From: Pararhodobacter sp.
GTDB taxonomy: Bacteria; Pseudomonadota; Alphaproteobacteria; Rhodobacterales; Rhodobacteraceae
Assembly: GCF_034676545.1 (NCBI RefSeq)
Contig: NZ_JAUCBZ010000015.1
Span: 3,532,501 to 3,596,500, forward strand
DNA: 64,000 nucleotides
Direction of reading: 5' to 3'
Positions 9,152 to 17,930 of this stretch are shown piece by piece. The notes under the pieces were generated by a model. The model worked only from the letters and a program-made list of their open reading frames with translations, made no database searches and had not been told where the DNA came from. Every line of letters begins with the position of its first letter. Within the stretch, counting starts at the first letter, position 1. The position numbers were made by a program, and so were the translations under genes.

Positions 9152-10327
9152 TCAGAACGGCAGCCCGACGTAATTTTCTGCCGCTGAACTCAGGGCCGCG
9201 TCGGAACTGAACAGATACCCGATTTCCGCCGAGCGCAGCTTTTGATCAAACGCGGTCGTGTCGGGGAACGTGTGCAACAGCGAGGTCATCCACCAGCTGA
9301 AGCGCTGCGCTTTCCAGACCCGCGCCAAGGCCTTTTCGGAATAGCTTTCCAACCCGGAACCATCGCCTTTCAGATAATGATCCAGCATCCCGTGATAGAG
9401 ATAGTAGATATCCGACGCGGCGGTGTTCAAACCCTTGGCGCCGGTTGGCGGCACGATATGCGCGGCGTCACCGGCCAGGAACAGATTGCCATAGCGCATC
9501 GGTTCAGCCACGAAAGACCGCAAGGGTGCAATGGATTTCTCGATCGACGGCCCGGTTTCCAGGCGCGCGGCGACATCGTCCGGCAGACGGGTTTTCAACT
9601 CATCCCAGAAGGCATCATCCGACCAATCCTCGACCTGATCGGTCAGCGGCACCTGGATATAATAGCGGCTCAACACCTGACTGCGCAGCGAGCACAGCGC
9701 AAATCCACGGTCGCTGCTGGCATAGATCAGCTCTGGGTTCACCGGTTTCGTGCGGCTCAACACGCCCAGCCAGCCGAACGGATACACCTTCTCGTATTCG
9801 CGCAGCACATCCTTGGGAATCGCCTTGCGGCTGGGCCCGTGGAACCCGTCCGCACCAATCACGAAATCGCAATCAATGCGCACGATGTCATCGCCGCTGC
9901 GATAGGTCACATAGGGCGGCGTTGCCTCGTTGAGGTTGTGCAGCGCCACATCCTCGACGTTGTGAATGACCTTGCCATTCATCTTGTCGCGGGCCTCATA
10001 CAGGTCGCGGGTCAATTCGGTCTGGCCATACACCACAACCGACGAACCGCCGGTGTGTTTCTCCAGATCAACCAGCCGCATTGTGCCGTTGTCCGAGATG
10101 TAAAATCCGTGATGAATCTCGCCTTCCGCATCCATGCGCTCACCGCATTGAGCCTCGCGCATCAACTCCACAAAGCCGCGCTCCAACACGCCCGCGCGGA
10201 TCCGGCCCAGCACATATTCGCGACTTTGGCGCTCCAGAACGATGGTCTCGATCCCCTTGAGATGCAGCAATTGCGAAAGCATCAAGCCCGAGGGACCGCC
10301 GCCAATGATACAGACCTGAGTTTTCAT
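9152..10327 (-). CDS. pobA: 4-hydroxybenzoate 3-monooxygenase
   Basis: Cytoplasmic FAD/NAD(P)H aromatic hydroxylase converting 4-hydroxybenzoate to protocatechuate, the substrate of the nearby ring-cleavage enzymes. The 391-residue length is exactly typical of PobA. The dinucleotide motif GGGPSG is at residues 9-14, the GADGFHGPSR motif (DG fold) is mid-protein, and the FAD-ribityl GD motif is in FLAGDAAHIVPPTGAKGLN. The substrate-loop sequence RIRAGVLERG is also classic PobA. It is the last gene of a same-strand series ligI-ligA-ligB-pobA; the 90-base gap before it may hold its own ribosome site or a secondary promoter. Confidence 0.96.
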   Translation of the reverse strand: MKTQVCIIGGGPSGLMLSQLLHLKGIETIVLERQSREYVLGRIRAGVLERGFVELMREAQCGERMDAEGEIHHGFYISDNGTMRLVDLEKHTGGSSVVVYGQTELTRDLYEARDKMNGKVIHNVEDVALHNLNEATPPYVTYRSGDDIVRIDCDFVIGADGFHGPSRKAIPKDVLREYEKVYPFGWLGVLSRTKPVNPELIYASSDRGFALCSLRSQVLSRYYIQVPLTDQVEDWSDDAFWDELKTRLPDDVAARLETGPSIEKSIAPLRSFVAEPMRYGNLFLAGDAAHIVPPTGAKGLNTAASDIYYLYHGMLDHYLKGDGSGLESYSEKALARVWKAQRFSWWMTSLLHTFPDTTAFDQKLRSAEIGYLFSSDAALSSAAENYVGLPF

Positions 10328-10417
10328 TCGTTCCTCCGAAAGTTGCCGTGAGTCAGCATGAGCATGTTGCGGGCAATAGGATACCCGGTACGGCTGGTTG
10401 TATAGGGATGGCCACGA

Positions 10418-11266
10418 TCAATCCTGACACTCCAGCAGCAATGTCCCCGCCGCCGTGTTTGAAATCGGGATATGATAATTGCGCGTGATCTCGGTGACGT
10501 TGTCGCCCAGCGCGCCGCGCATCATCATCCACATCAGGAATTCGGTGCCCTGCGCACCGGCCTTTTCGACCAGTTCCATGCGGGTGATCTTGGTCAGCAC
10601 CTCGGGGTTGTGCACGATATTTTCCAGGCAATACTGGTCGAAGTCCTTGTTGATGAAGCCCGCGCGTTGCCCATCAAGCTGATGGCTCAAGCCCCCGGTG
10701 CCCAGGACGACAATCTTGGCATCTTCGGGAAAGGACCGCAGCGCCTTGCCCAAGGATCGCCCGAAATCCAGCGCGCGTTTCAGCGTCGGAATCGGGTGCT
10801 GCACCGTGTTGGCCGAAATCGGCACGGCGCGCGGCATGTCGGGGTTGTGCGGCGCGCCGGGCCAGAACAGTTGCATCGGCACGACAAACCCGTGATCCAC
10901 CGCCAGTTCCTGACACGAGGTGATGTCGAATTCATCGGCTACCATCGATTCAATGATATGCCAGCTCAGTTCCGGCGCGCCGGGGAACGGATCGAGTTCC
11001 GGCAGGCCCCAACCCTCATCCTCGCCCTTGTATTCATGCGCCGCCCCGATCGCGAAAGTCGGCATCTTGTCGAGGAAAAACCCCAACCCGTGATCATTAT
11101 AGATGTTGATCACATAGTCGGGCTTGTTCGCCTTGATCCATTCGTGAATCTTCGGGTAACCATCGAAAAACGGCTTCCAATACGGGTCATCTTGCAGGTT
11201 GCGCTGAATTGCATTGCCCACTGCGGGAATGTGGGAGGTTGTGATACCGCCAAGAATTTTCGCCAT
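10418..11266 (-). CDS. LigB-type class III extradiol dioxygenase, beta (catalytic) subunit, paralogue 1
   Basis: Catalytic subunit of a LigAB-type dioxygenase, 282 residues. The Fe(II) ligands and base fall where expected for LigB: His12, His59, Glu242 and catalytic His195. It is clearly diverged from the second LigB at 14481 (for example EYKGEDEGWGLPEL against EFQPADEGWGPRPV), so it may act on protocatechuate or on a related catechol such as gallate or a methylated derivative. Partner alpha subunit lies 13 bases upstream, and ligI lies before that; pobA follows. The exact substrate is unproven. Confidence 0.85.
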   Translation of the reverse strand: MAKILGGITTSHIPAVGNAIQRNLQDDPYWKPFFDGYPKIHEWIKANKPDYVINIYNDHGLGFFLDKMPTFAIGAAHEYKGEDEGWGLPELDPFPGAPELSWHIIESMVADEFDITSCQELAVDHGFVVPMQLFWPGAPHNPDMPRAVPISANTVQHPIPTLKRALDFGRSLGKALRSFPEDAKIVVLGTGGLSHQLDGQRAGFINKDFDQYCLENIVHNPEVLTKITRMELVEKAGAQGTEFLMWMMMRGALGDNVTEITRNYHIPISNTAAGTLLLECQD

Positions 11267-11279
11267 TAACAGTCCCTCC

Positions 11280-11639
11280 TCACGCTTGTTTTTGCAGGAA
11301 ATCTTTGAATTCTTCGGTCGTCATGCCGGTCTGCATGCCGCCCACATCCTGCACGCCCAGCTTGAAAATTCCGGCGAATTTGGCGAGGTAATAGATGTTT
11401 CCCCCCGCCGCGATCATGCCCAGAATGTTGCGGTCGCGGATTGCGGTTTTCTGTTCATCGTTCAGGCCGAATTTCGCCATGTAGCCCCCTTCATCGGCGA
11501 CAAAGGCGTCACGGCAATCCTTGCGATTGAAGGAATAGCACATCTTGTTCAGCGCATAGCCCTTCATGGCCTGCGTGCCGTCAAAAATCGTGGTGCCGGG
11601 AATATGGGTGTGGTGGTCAAGGCCGGGCGAGTCGTGCAT
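11280..11639 (-). CDS. LigA-type extradiol dioxygenase alpha subunit, paralogue 1
   Basis: A 119-residue small subunit. LigA-like features are IPGTTIFDG, the GYALNKMCYSFN helix, AGGNIYYLAKFAGI and GGMQTGMTTEEF. In LigAB enzymes the alpha subunit closes over the active site of the beta subunit. It lies 12 bases after ligI and 13 bases before its beta partner, so the three are one transcript. It lacks the C-terminal tail of the second LigA in this locus. Confidence 0.87.
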   Translation of the reverse strand: MHDSPGLDHHTHIPGTTIFDGTQAMKGYALNKMCYSFNRKDCRDAFVADEGGYMAKFGLNDEQKTAIRDRNILGMIAAGGNIYYLAKFAGIFKLGVQDVGGMQTGMTTEEFKDFLQKQA

Positions 11640-11651
11640 GGCGTCCTCCTG

Positions 11652-12545
11652 CTATTGCGCCCAATACAGACGCATGGGGTTGTCCACGAGAAGCTTGCGC
11701 TGCTGCTCGGGGGTTCGCGCGATTTTCGGGATGAAATCGACCAAAGCACCGTCATCGGGCATGTGGGATTTCAGGTTCGGGTGTGGCCAGTCGGTGCCCC
11801 AGAGCACGCGGTCCGGGAAGGCCTCGACAATGGCCTGCGCAAAGGGAATCACATCGTCATAGGGCGGCCCGGCGACGGTCAGACGCTCTGGGCAGGTGAC
11901 CTTGCTCCAGATCCGTGCGTTGTTGGCCATCAGGTCGATGAAGCGCTGGAAATCCGGGTGATCAACGCCCTTGCGCACATCGGGGCGGCCCATGTGATCG
12001 ACGACAATGATCCCCGGCAACGTGTTCAGGAACGGCACCAGCCGTTCGAGATCGGCGGCCTCGAAATAGACCACCGTGGACCAGCCGAATTCCTGGATCT
12101 TGTCGGCAATGCCCAGAAACACCTCGGGCGGAGTGGCATCGACCAGACGTTTGACAAAGTTGAAGCGCACGCCGCGGATCCCGGCCTCGTGCATCTCGGC
12201 CAGTTCCGCGCGGGTGATGTCGGCACCGACACTGGCAATGCCGCGCGCCAGGTCGCCCGCCGTGCGACAGGCATCCATCACCGCACGGTTGTCCTTGCCG
12301 TGGCACGTCGCCTGCACGATCACATTGCGCGCGAATCCCAGATGATCGCGCAACGCAAACAACTTGTCCTTGCCCTGATCGCCGGGGGTGTATTTGCGCT
12401 CGGGCGCATAGGGGAACTGGGCGCTGGGGCCGAACACATGGCAATGGGCATCAACCGACCCGGCCGGCAGAACGAAATCCGGCACCTTGGGGTTGGGATG
12501 AACGACAAGCCAGTCGGCATCCATTGGCTGCGGCTGATTGGTCAT
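11652..12545 (-). CDS. ligI: 2-pyrone-4,6-dicarboxylate hydrolase
   Basis: Amidohydrolase (297 residues) that opens the lactone 2-pyrone-4,6-dicarboxylate to 4-oxalomesaconate/4-carboxy-2-hydroxymuconate in the protocatechuate 4,5-cleavage pathway. The N-terminal GSVDAHCHVFGP carries the HxH-type pair, VVDHMGRP lies mid-barrel, and LWGTDWPHPN carries the C-terminal catalytic Asp; these are typical of LigI-like amidohydrolases. The start MTNQPQP (12543-12545) is chosen because the upstream extension is unrelated. It is the first gene of the minus-strand arm, facing the LysR gene across about 160 bases. Confidence 0.9.
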   Translation of the reverse strand: MTNQPQPMDADWLVVHPNPKVPDFVLPAGSVDAHCHVFGPSAQFPYAPERKYTPGDQGKDKLFALRDHLGFARNVIVQATCHGKDNRAVMDACRTAGDLARGIASVGADITRAELAEMHEAGIRGVRFNFVKRLVDATPPEVFLGIADKIQEFGWSTVVYFEAADLERLVPFLNTLPGIIVVDHMGRPDVRKGVDHPDFQRFIDLMANNARIWSKVTCPERLTVAGPPYDDVIPFAQAIVEAFPDRVLWGTDWPHPNLKSHMPDDGALVDFIPKIARTPEQQRKLLVDNPMRLYWAQ

Positions 12546-12687
12546 GGTGGGCACCCTTTTCGATACGTCGCGCATTTTACGGGCAGGCCAAACCGGTTTG
12601 GCGTCCGGTCACCGTTGTGCATGCCCCTCTGACGCAGCATCATGCGGCAGGTCGCCGGGTTTGCCTATTCCGTTCTGAGGCTCTAGA

Positions 12688-12703
12688 ATAAGTTTTTTCT
12701 ATT
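12688..12703 (+). promoter_or_regulatory. Putative LysR (T-N11-A) site upstream of the lig regulator
   Basis: The sequence ATAAGTTTTTTCTAT has T-N11-A symmetry and lies directly before the regulator's start and upstream of ligI. A near copy (ATAGCTTTTTTCAAT) occurs upstream of the opposite lig arm at 13952. Coordinates may be off by one base. Assignment as the regulator's site is inference. Confidence 0.45.
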
Positions 12704-12706
12704 TGG

Positions 12707-13948
12707 GTGTGTTCCGTGACCCCTGATTTACCCAACATCCGCCATATGCGTGTTTTTCTGGAAACCGTTCGAACGGGCTCCGTGTCGCTCGCGGCGGACC
12801 TGTGTTCGCTGTCGCAACCCGCGGCGACGCAGGCCCTCGGTCGGCTTGAGGCAGAGGTTGGAACACCGCTGCTGACCCGGCGTGCGCGGCGTTTCTGCGT
12901 GACCCGGTGCGGTGATTTGTTCTTGCAGCGCGTCGCGGCAGCGCTTGAGCATTTGCACACCGGCGCGCGCCTATCGCTCAGGGGGCCGCGTGACGGTGGC
13001 GCCCGGCGGATGCCCTATGATCACCGTGTGACCTCGGCGCAGCTTCGCACCTTGATCGCGGTGGCCAATGCCGGCAGCTTCACGATTGCCGCGCGCGCGC
13101 TTGGCCTGTCGCAACCCACCGTGCACCGCGCCGCGCGCAGCCTCGAAGACGTCGCCGGAGTCCCGTTCTTTCAAGCCACCGCATCGGGCGTCGAGTTGAC
13201 CGCGGCGGCGCAAGCCTTTGCGATGGGGGCCAAGCTGGCGCTGGCCGAAATCCGGCAAGGGTTCGAGGAAATCAGCAAGGAATTGGGCCATGATCGCGGC
13301 ACCTTCATCTTGGGCTCGTTGCCCTTGGCGCGCACCACAATCGTGCCGCGTGCCATCCACGCCCTGATCTCCGGCACGACGGGCGTGCAGGTGCAGGTCA
13401 TTGATGGTCGCTATCCAGAGCTGCTGCGCAGCCTGCGCGAAGGCGATCTGGATTGCCTTATCGGCGCCTTGCGCCACCCCGCGCCCGCCGATGACGTGAC
13501 CCAAGAGCCCTTGTTTGACGACGAACTTGCCATTGTCGCGCACCCTGGCCATCCGCTTGCGGGCAAACGCGGCCTGACTTTGGCCGATACCCTGGCCTAT
13601 CCTTGGGTCGCGCCGCCGAAATCCACGCCCGCCGGCACCTATCTGTTCGAAACCCTGCGCATCGAGCAACAGCCACAAACCCCGGTCCGGGTGGTCTCCT
13701 CGTCGTTGGTCACGCTGCGCGGAATTCTGGCCGCAGGAGAGTATGTCTCGATCATCTCGCGCCATCAGATCAGCGTTGAGGAAGCCGACCGCCATATCGT
13801 GCCGCTGGATGTGCCATTGGCCAACAGTCACCGGACAATCGGCCTGGCGTACCGCAGCAGTTGGCGGCCGACCGAAACCCAGTCCCAGATGCTGCAGCAC
13901 CTGCGCGAACAGGGGGCGGCGGCGGCACAAAAGATGCACAACGGATGA
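12707..13948 (+). CDS. LysR-family regulator with two N-terminal DNA-binding domains
   Basis: A 413-residue regulator, about 100 residues longer than a normal LysR protein because the winged helix-turn-helix is present twice. Copy one spans roughly residues 8-75 (recognition part LSQPAATQALGRLEAEVG) and copy two roughly 107-172 (LSQPTVHRAARSLEDVAG); an effector-binding domain follows from about 195. The start is a GTG. It sits between the two lig arms and is very probably their regulator, with a protocatechuate-pathway compound as effector. Near-identical T-N11-A boxes occur at both of its ends, each facing one arm. Doubled HTH in LysR proteins is unusual. Confidence 0.88.
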   Translation: MCSVTPDLPNIRHMRVFLETVRTGSVSLAADLCSLSQPAATQALGRLEAEVGTPLLTRRARRFCVTRCGDLFLQRVAAALEHLHTGARLSLRGPRDGGARRMPYDHRVTSAQLRTLIAVANAGSFTIAARALGLSQPTVHRAARSLEDVAGVPFFQATASGVELTAAAQAFAMGAKLALAEIRQGFEEISKELGHDRGTFILGSLPLARTTIVPRAIHALISGTTGVQVQVIDGRYPELLRSLREGDLDCLIGALRHPAPADDVTQEPLFDDELAIVAHPGHPLAGKRGLTLADTLAYPWVAPPKSTPAGTYLFETLRIEQQPQTPVRVVSSSLVTLRGILAAGEYVSIISRHQISVEEADRHIVPLDVPLANSHRTIGLAYRSSWRPTETQSQMLQHLREQGAAAAQKMHNG

Positions 13949-13951
13949 AGA

Positions 13952-13966
13952 ATAGCTTTTTTCAAT
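13952..13966 (+). promoter_or_regulatory. Putative LysR (T-N11-A) site upstream of ligA/ligB/ligC
   Basis: ATAGCTTTTTTCAAT lies 4 bases past the LysR stop and about 120 bases before the ligA start. It matches the box at 12688 at 12 of 15 positions and keeps the T-N11-A spacing. A role in activating the plus-strand lig arm is inferred. Confidence 0.45.
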
Positions 13967-14088
13967 GACACCCGGCCCAATTCAATTGGCCAGATCCGCC
14001 ACCGCGCCTGTATAAACACCGCAGACTGTGGGCCGATTGCGAACCATCTTGGATTTCAACTGGCAAGGCGCAAACAACAGGGACCCCC

Positions 14089-14481
14089 ATGACCGACAAA
14101 GATTACGAAGACATTCCGGGCACATTCGTGTTTGACGCAGACCGCTCGCGCGAAGGTTATCACCTGAATCAATTCTGCATTTCGCTGCGTTTGCAAAAGA
14201 ACCGCGATGCGTTCAATGCGAACCAGGAGGCGTATCTTGACAGCTACCCGATGACGCCAGAGCAGCGCGCCGCCGTGCTGGCCCGCGACTGGAACCTGCT
14301 GCTCGAACTGGGCGGGAACATCTATTACACCTCGAAACTGGCCGCGAATGACGGGATCAATTTCCAGAACCTCGCGGGGCTGATGACCGGCATGGGCGTT
14401 GACGCCTACCGCGAGATGATGCTGAACGGGGGCCGCTCGATCGAGGGCAATCGCTACAAATCCGAATGGGAGAAGAAATAA
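14089..14481 (+). CDS. ligA: Protocatechuate 4,5-dioxygenase alpha subunit
   Basis: A 130-residue small subunit closely resembling Sphingobium LigA: DIPGTFVFDADRSREGYHLNQF, AVLARDWN, GGNIYYTSKLAANDG, LAGLMTGMGVDAYREMMLNGGRS. Together with LigB it cleaves protocatechuate between C4 and C5 to 4-carboxy-2-hydroxymuconate-6-semialdehyde. Its stop shares one base with the ligB start (TAATG), so translation is coupled. This is the better LigA match of the two in the window. Confidence 0.93.
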   Translation: MTDKDYEDIPGTFVFDADRSREGYHLNQFCISLRLQKNRDAFNANQEAYLDSYPMTPEQRAAVLARDWNLLLELGGNIYYTSKLAANDGINFQNLAGLMTGMGVDAYREMMLNGGRSIEGNRYKSEWEKK

Positions 14482-15335
14482 TGGCGCGTATCACCGCAGG
14501 CGTCGGGGTCAGCCATGTGCCCGCCATCGGCGTCGCCATGGACACCGGCATCACCGAACAACCCTATTGGCAGCCGGTGTTCAAAGGCTTTGAATTCTCA
14601 CGCAAATGGATCGCCGAGAAGAAACCGGACGTGGTGTTTCTGGTCTATAACGACCACTGCACCGCGTTTGACGCCTCGTGCATTCCCACCTTCGCGCTGG
14701 GGGCCGCCGCTGAATTCCAACCCGCCGACGAGGGTTGGGGCCCGCGCCCGGTGCCGGTGGTCAAGAACCACCAGAAACTCGCCAGCCATATCGCGCAATC
14801 GCTGGTGCTGGATGAATTCGACATGACCATCATGAACGAGATGGAGGTGGATCACGGCCTGACCGTGCCACTGTCGATCATGTACGGCGAGCGCGCCCCG
14901 GACGACGAATGGCCCTGTCTGGTCATCCCGCTGGCGGTCAACGTGGTGCAATACCCCGCCCCCACCGGCAACCGCTGCTACCAGCTTGGCAAGGCGATCC
15001 GCCGCGCGATCGAGAGTTTCCCCGAGGATCTGAATGTGATCATTTTCGGCACCGGCGGCATGAGCCACCAGTTGCAATACAAGCGCGCCGGCCTGATCAA
15101 CCCGGAATTTGACACGATGTTCCTGGACAAGCTGACCTCGGATCCCGTCGGCCTCAGCAAGATGCCGCATGTGGATTATCTGCGCGAAGCCGGGTCCGAG
15201 GGTGTCGAGATGGTGATGTGGCATGTGATGCGCGGCGCGTTGGACGAGGACGCCGTCGAGGTGCATCGCCATTACCATGTGCCCGCCTCTAACACGGCCG
15301 TGGGCCATATCATCCTTGAGAATAAAACGAAGTAA
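14481..15335 (+). CDS. ligB: Protocatechuate 4,5-dioxygenase beta subunit
   Basis: Catalytic subunit (284 residues) of the class III extradiol enzyme. Iron ligands His12, His59 and Glu243 and base His196 are in place. Blocks such as PADEGWGPRPVP, DEFDMTIMNEMEVDHG, FGTGGMSHQL and HVPASNTAVGHI match the SYK-6 and Comamonas PCA 4,5-dioxygenases much more closely than the paralogue at 10418. The ATG at 14481 is chosen over an upstream in-frame ATG because it couples to the ligA stop and gives the family N-terminus MARIT. ligC follows after 12 bases. Confidence 0.94.
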   Translation: MARITAGVGVSHVPAIGVAMDTGITEQPYWQPVFKGFEFSRKWIAEKKPDVVFLVYNDHCTAFDASCIPTFALGAAAEFQPADEGWGPRPVPVVKNHQKLASHIAQSLVLDEFDMTIMNEMEVDHGLTVPLSIMYGERAPDDEWPCLVIPLAVNVVQYPAPTGNRCYQLGKAIRRAIESFPEDLNVIIFGTGGMSHQLQYKRAGLINPEFDTMFLDKLTSDPVGLSKMPHVDYLREAGSEGVEMVMWHVMRGALDEDAVEVHRHYHVPASNTAVGHIILENKTK

Positions 15336-15347
15336 GGGAGGCAGATC

Positions 15348-16292
15348 ATGCGGATTTGTGTTGCAGGCGCTTACGGGGCCTTTGGTATCAAACATCTGGA
15401 CGCGCTCTCGGCGATTGAAGGCGTCACCGTCACCTCGGTCATGGGGCCGACCCGCGCCAAGATCGACGCAATGGCCGCGCAGCGCGGCATTGGCCATGCG
15501 GCGACCGATCTGGCCGAATGTCTGGCGCGCGATGACGTCGACGCGGTGATCCTGGCGACGCCGACCCAGTTACACGCCGAGCAGGCGATTGCCTGTATGC
15601 GCGCGGGCAAGCCGGTGCTGATCGAAATCCCGATGGCCGACAGTCTTGCGGACAGTCAGGAAATCGCCCGCGTGCAGACCGAAACCGGGGTGCTGGCGAT
15701 GGCGGGTCAGGTGCGCCGCTTCAACCCCTCGCATCAGTGGATTCACAACAAGATCAAGGCGGGTGAGCTGAAAATCCAGCAGATGGATGTGCAGACCTAT
15801 TTCTTCCGCCGCTCGAACATGAACGCCAAGGGCGAGGCGCGGTCCTGGACCGACCACCTTCTATGGCACCACGCTTGTCACACGGTTGACCTGTTCCAAT
15901 ACCAGACCGGCGAAGTCGCATCGCAGTGCTTCGGGCTTGAAGGCCCGCACCACCCGGAACTCGGCATCGCGATGGACATGGCAATCGGCATGAAAACCCC
16001 ATCCGGTGCGATCTGCACCCTGTCGCTGTCCTTCAACAACGACGGCCCGTTCGGCACGTTCTTTCGCTATATCTGTGATAACGGCACCTATCTGGCACGC
16101 TATGATGACCTGTTCGACGGCAATGAGACCCCGATCGACCTGTCCGGCGTCGCGATCTCGAACAATGGGATCGAGTTGATCGACCGCGAGTTCATCAGCG
16201 CCATTCAAGAGGGCCGCACGCCCAACGGATCGGTTCACGAGGTTCTGGCGGCGATGGAAACCCTGGATCGGATCGAGAAAAGCTTCACCTGA
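15348..16292 (+). CDS. ligC: 4-carboxy-2-hydroxymuconate-6-semialdehyde dehydrogenase
   Basis: Gfo/Idh/MocA-fold NADP-dependent dehydrogenase (314 residues) that oxidises the ring-cleavage product (as its cyclic hemiacetal) to 2-pyrone-4,6-dicarboxylate, the substrate of LigI. The N-terminal Rossmann segment is MRICVAGAYGAFGIKHLDAL. The middle region RRFNPSHQWIHNKIKAGEL, QQMDVQTYFFRR and SWTDHLLWHHACHTVDLF are nearly identical to LigC of Sphingobium. It is the last gene of the plus-strand lig arm and is followed by a hairpin terminator. Confidence 0.94.
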   Translation: MRICVAGAYGAFGIKHLDALSAIEGVTVTSVMGPTRAKIDAMAAQRGIGHAATDLAECLARDDVDAVILATPTQLHAEQAIACMRAGKPVLIEIPMADSLADSQEIARVQTETGVLAMAGQVRRFNPSHQWIHNKIKAGELKIQQMDVQTYFFRRSNMNAKGEARSWTDHLLWHHACHTVDLFQYQTGEVASQCFGLEGPHHPELGIAMDMAIGMKTPSGAICTLSLSFNNDGPFGTFFRYICDNGTYLARYDDLFDGNETPIDLSGVAISNNGIELIDREFISAIQEGRTPNGSVHEVLAAMETLDRIEKSFT

Positions 16293-16311
16293 TGCACTTC
16301 ACCTGTTAAGG

Positions 16312-16343
16312 AAAGGGCGCTCCCCATAGGGCGGCGCCTTTTC
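16312..16343 (+). terminator. Intrinsic terminator after ligC
   Basis: A 9-bp stem (aaagggcgc / gcgcctttt, one G-U pair) with a 13-base loop, ending in a run of T, lies 20 bases after the ligC stop. Confidence 0.65.
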
Positions 16344-16374
16344 CATGGGCGCATCCAGGAAAGAACATGCGCCT

Positions 16375-17812
16375 ATGACCACCCACCCCTCCGCCCGTGC
16401 AACACTCGCATTGCTGCCGATCATTGGCATTCCGGTTTTCCTCGCCTTTGCCAATCAGACGATGGTCTCGGTGGCCTTGCCAGAAATCGGCAGCGATCTG
16501 GGCCAATTGCGCCGCCTGCCGTGGCTGGTGATGGGGTATCTGATGGCGCTGACGGTTGCCGGGCCGTTGTATGGCGTGCTGGGCGACACCTACGGGCGCG
16601 CGCGGATGCTGCAATCGGCGCTGCTGGTCTATATAGCGGGTTCGCTGGCCTGTGCTTTGGCAAGTGATCTGACGGTGCTCTCGTTTGGCCGCGTGATCCA
16701 GGGGCTTGGCGGTGGCGGGCTGATGTCGCTGGCGCAAGCCTTGATCGCCGATGCTGTCCCGCCGCGCGAACGTGGCCGCGCGCAGGGCTATGTGGCGATG
16801 ATCAGCATTCTGGCCTCGACCGCCGGGCCTCTGGTCGGCGCGTTGATGGTCGAAACCCTGGGCTGGCGCAGCTTGTTCCTGGTGACCATCCCGCTGGCTG
16901 GCCTGGCGATGTTCCTGCTGCATCGTCGCAAGATCCCGCGCGGTGAGGTGCGCAACGCCCGGTTTGACAGCAAAGGGTTCTTTGCCCTTCTGGCGCTGGT
17001 GATCGGCGGAACGGGTGCCATTGAAATGGGGTCCGAGGCGGGCTTGAGCCTTGTCGTCGTGGCCTGTGCCGTTTTGGGGCTCGTCGGGCTCATCACCTTG
17101 TTCCCCACGCAAAAACGAGCCGCCAACCCGCTGTTTCCACCAGAGCTTTTCGCCATTCCGGCGGTGCTGAGGGCGGCGCTGATGTCCGCCTTTCACGGCG
17201 CCGCGCTGGTCGGGTTGATCACCATCATCCCGCTGTTCCATGCGATCATGCGGTCGGATGGCGCTTTTGAAACGGCGATGTCGATGCTGGCGCTGACCAT
17301 GACCCTGGGGCTTTCGGGGTTCGTGACCGGCAACCTGATCACCGCAACCGGACGCACGGCGCTTTTCCCCTCGATCTCGCTGATTGTCGCCATCGCCGCG
17401 ATCATCTTTCTGGCGGTGTTTGGGGCCGACCTCAGCCGATGGCTCCTGCTGGCAACCTATTCGGTTCTTGGCCTGTCGTTTGGCACTGTCATGGTTGTCG
17501 TCAACACCACGATCCAACAAGAAGCGCCAGACAAACATCGCGGCAGGGGCGGCCGGAACGGTGACCTTCTTTCGGTCCATTGGAGCGGTGATCGGCACAT
17601 CCTTGTCAACGTCGGTCCTGTTCCTGCTGGCCCCGTTCGAGACGGGACGCGGCGCAGGCGCGGTTTTGTCAGGCTCCATCACGCTCAATCCCGAGGTCAC
17701 GCACGCCTGGCAATTTGCCTTTGCCGCCGGGTTCGGCAGTATCGCTTGCTTTGTCCTGGGCTCTTGGTTCATGGCGCTCACGACGCCCTCGCGGCGCGTC
17801 GAGTGGCAATAG
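16375..17812 (+). CDS. MFS drug/proton antiporter (DHA2-like), frameshifted
   Basis: Major facilitator protein with many transmembrane helices. GPLYGVLGDTYGRARML is the loop 2-3 signature, and the LSFGRVIQGLGGGGLMSLAQALIAD region and LASTAGPLVGALMVE motif C are clear. The frame is intact to about 17540 (DKHRG). The expected continuation, AGTVTFFRSIGAVIGTSLS through the last helix to SRRVEWQ, is in the next frame and ends at 17812. The span is 1438 bases, one base over a multiple of three, so a single extra base in the G/C-rich run at about 17537-17550 explains it. The start is the ATG at 16375 behind AGGAAAG. Substrate unknown; it may export or import aromatic compounds given its place after ligC. 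Confidence 0.78.
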
Positions 17813-17930
17813 GGCCAAATCACTCCCGCCCGCATAGCGGCAAAGGACCGCAGCCCAAGATGGCTCGACAACACGGCGCGGTTTGACTACCCAAACCCCG
17901 AAATACACGATGAAACTCAGGGAGCAGACA

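Noticed and set aside
16306..17874. Long minus-strand open frame opposite the MFS gene
   Set aside because: Low-complexity Arg/Gln-rich product, complement of a clear transporter; a usual effect of high GC content.
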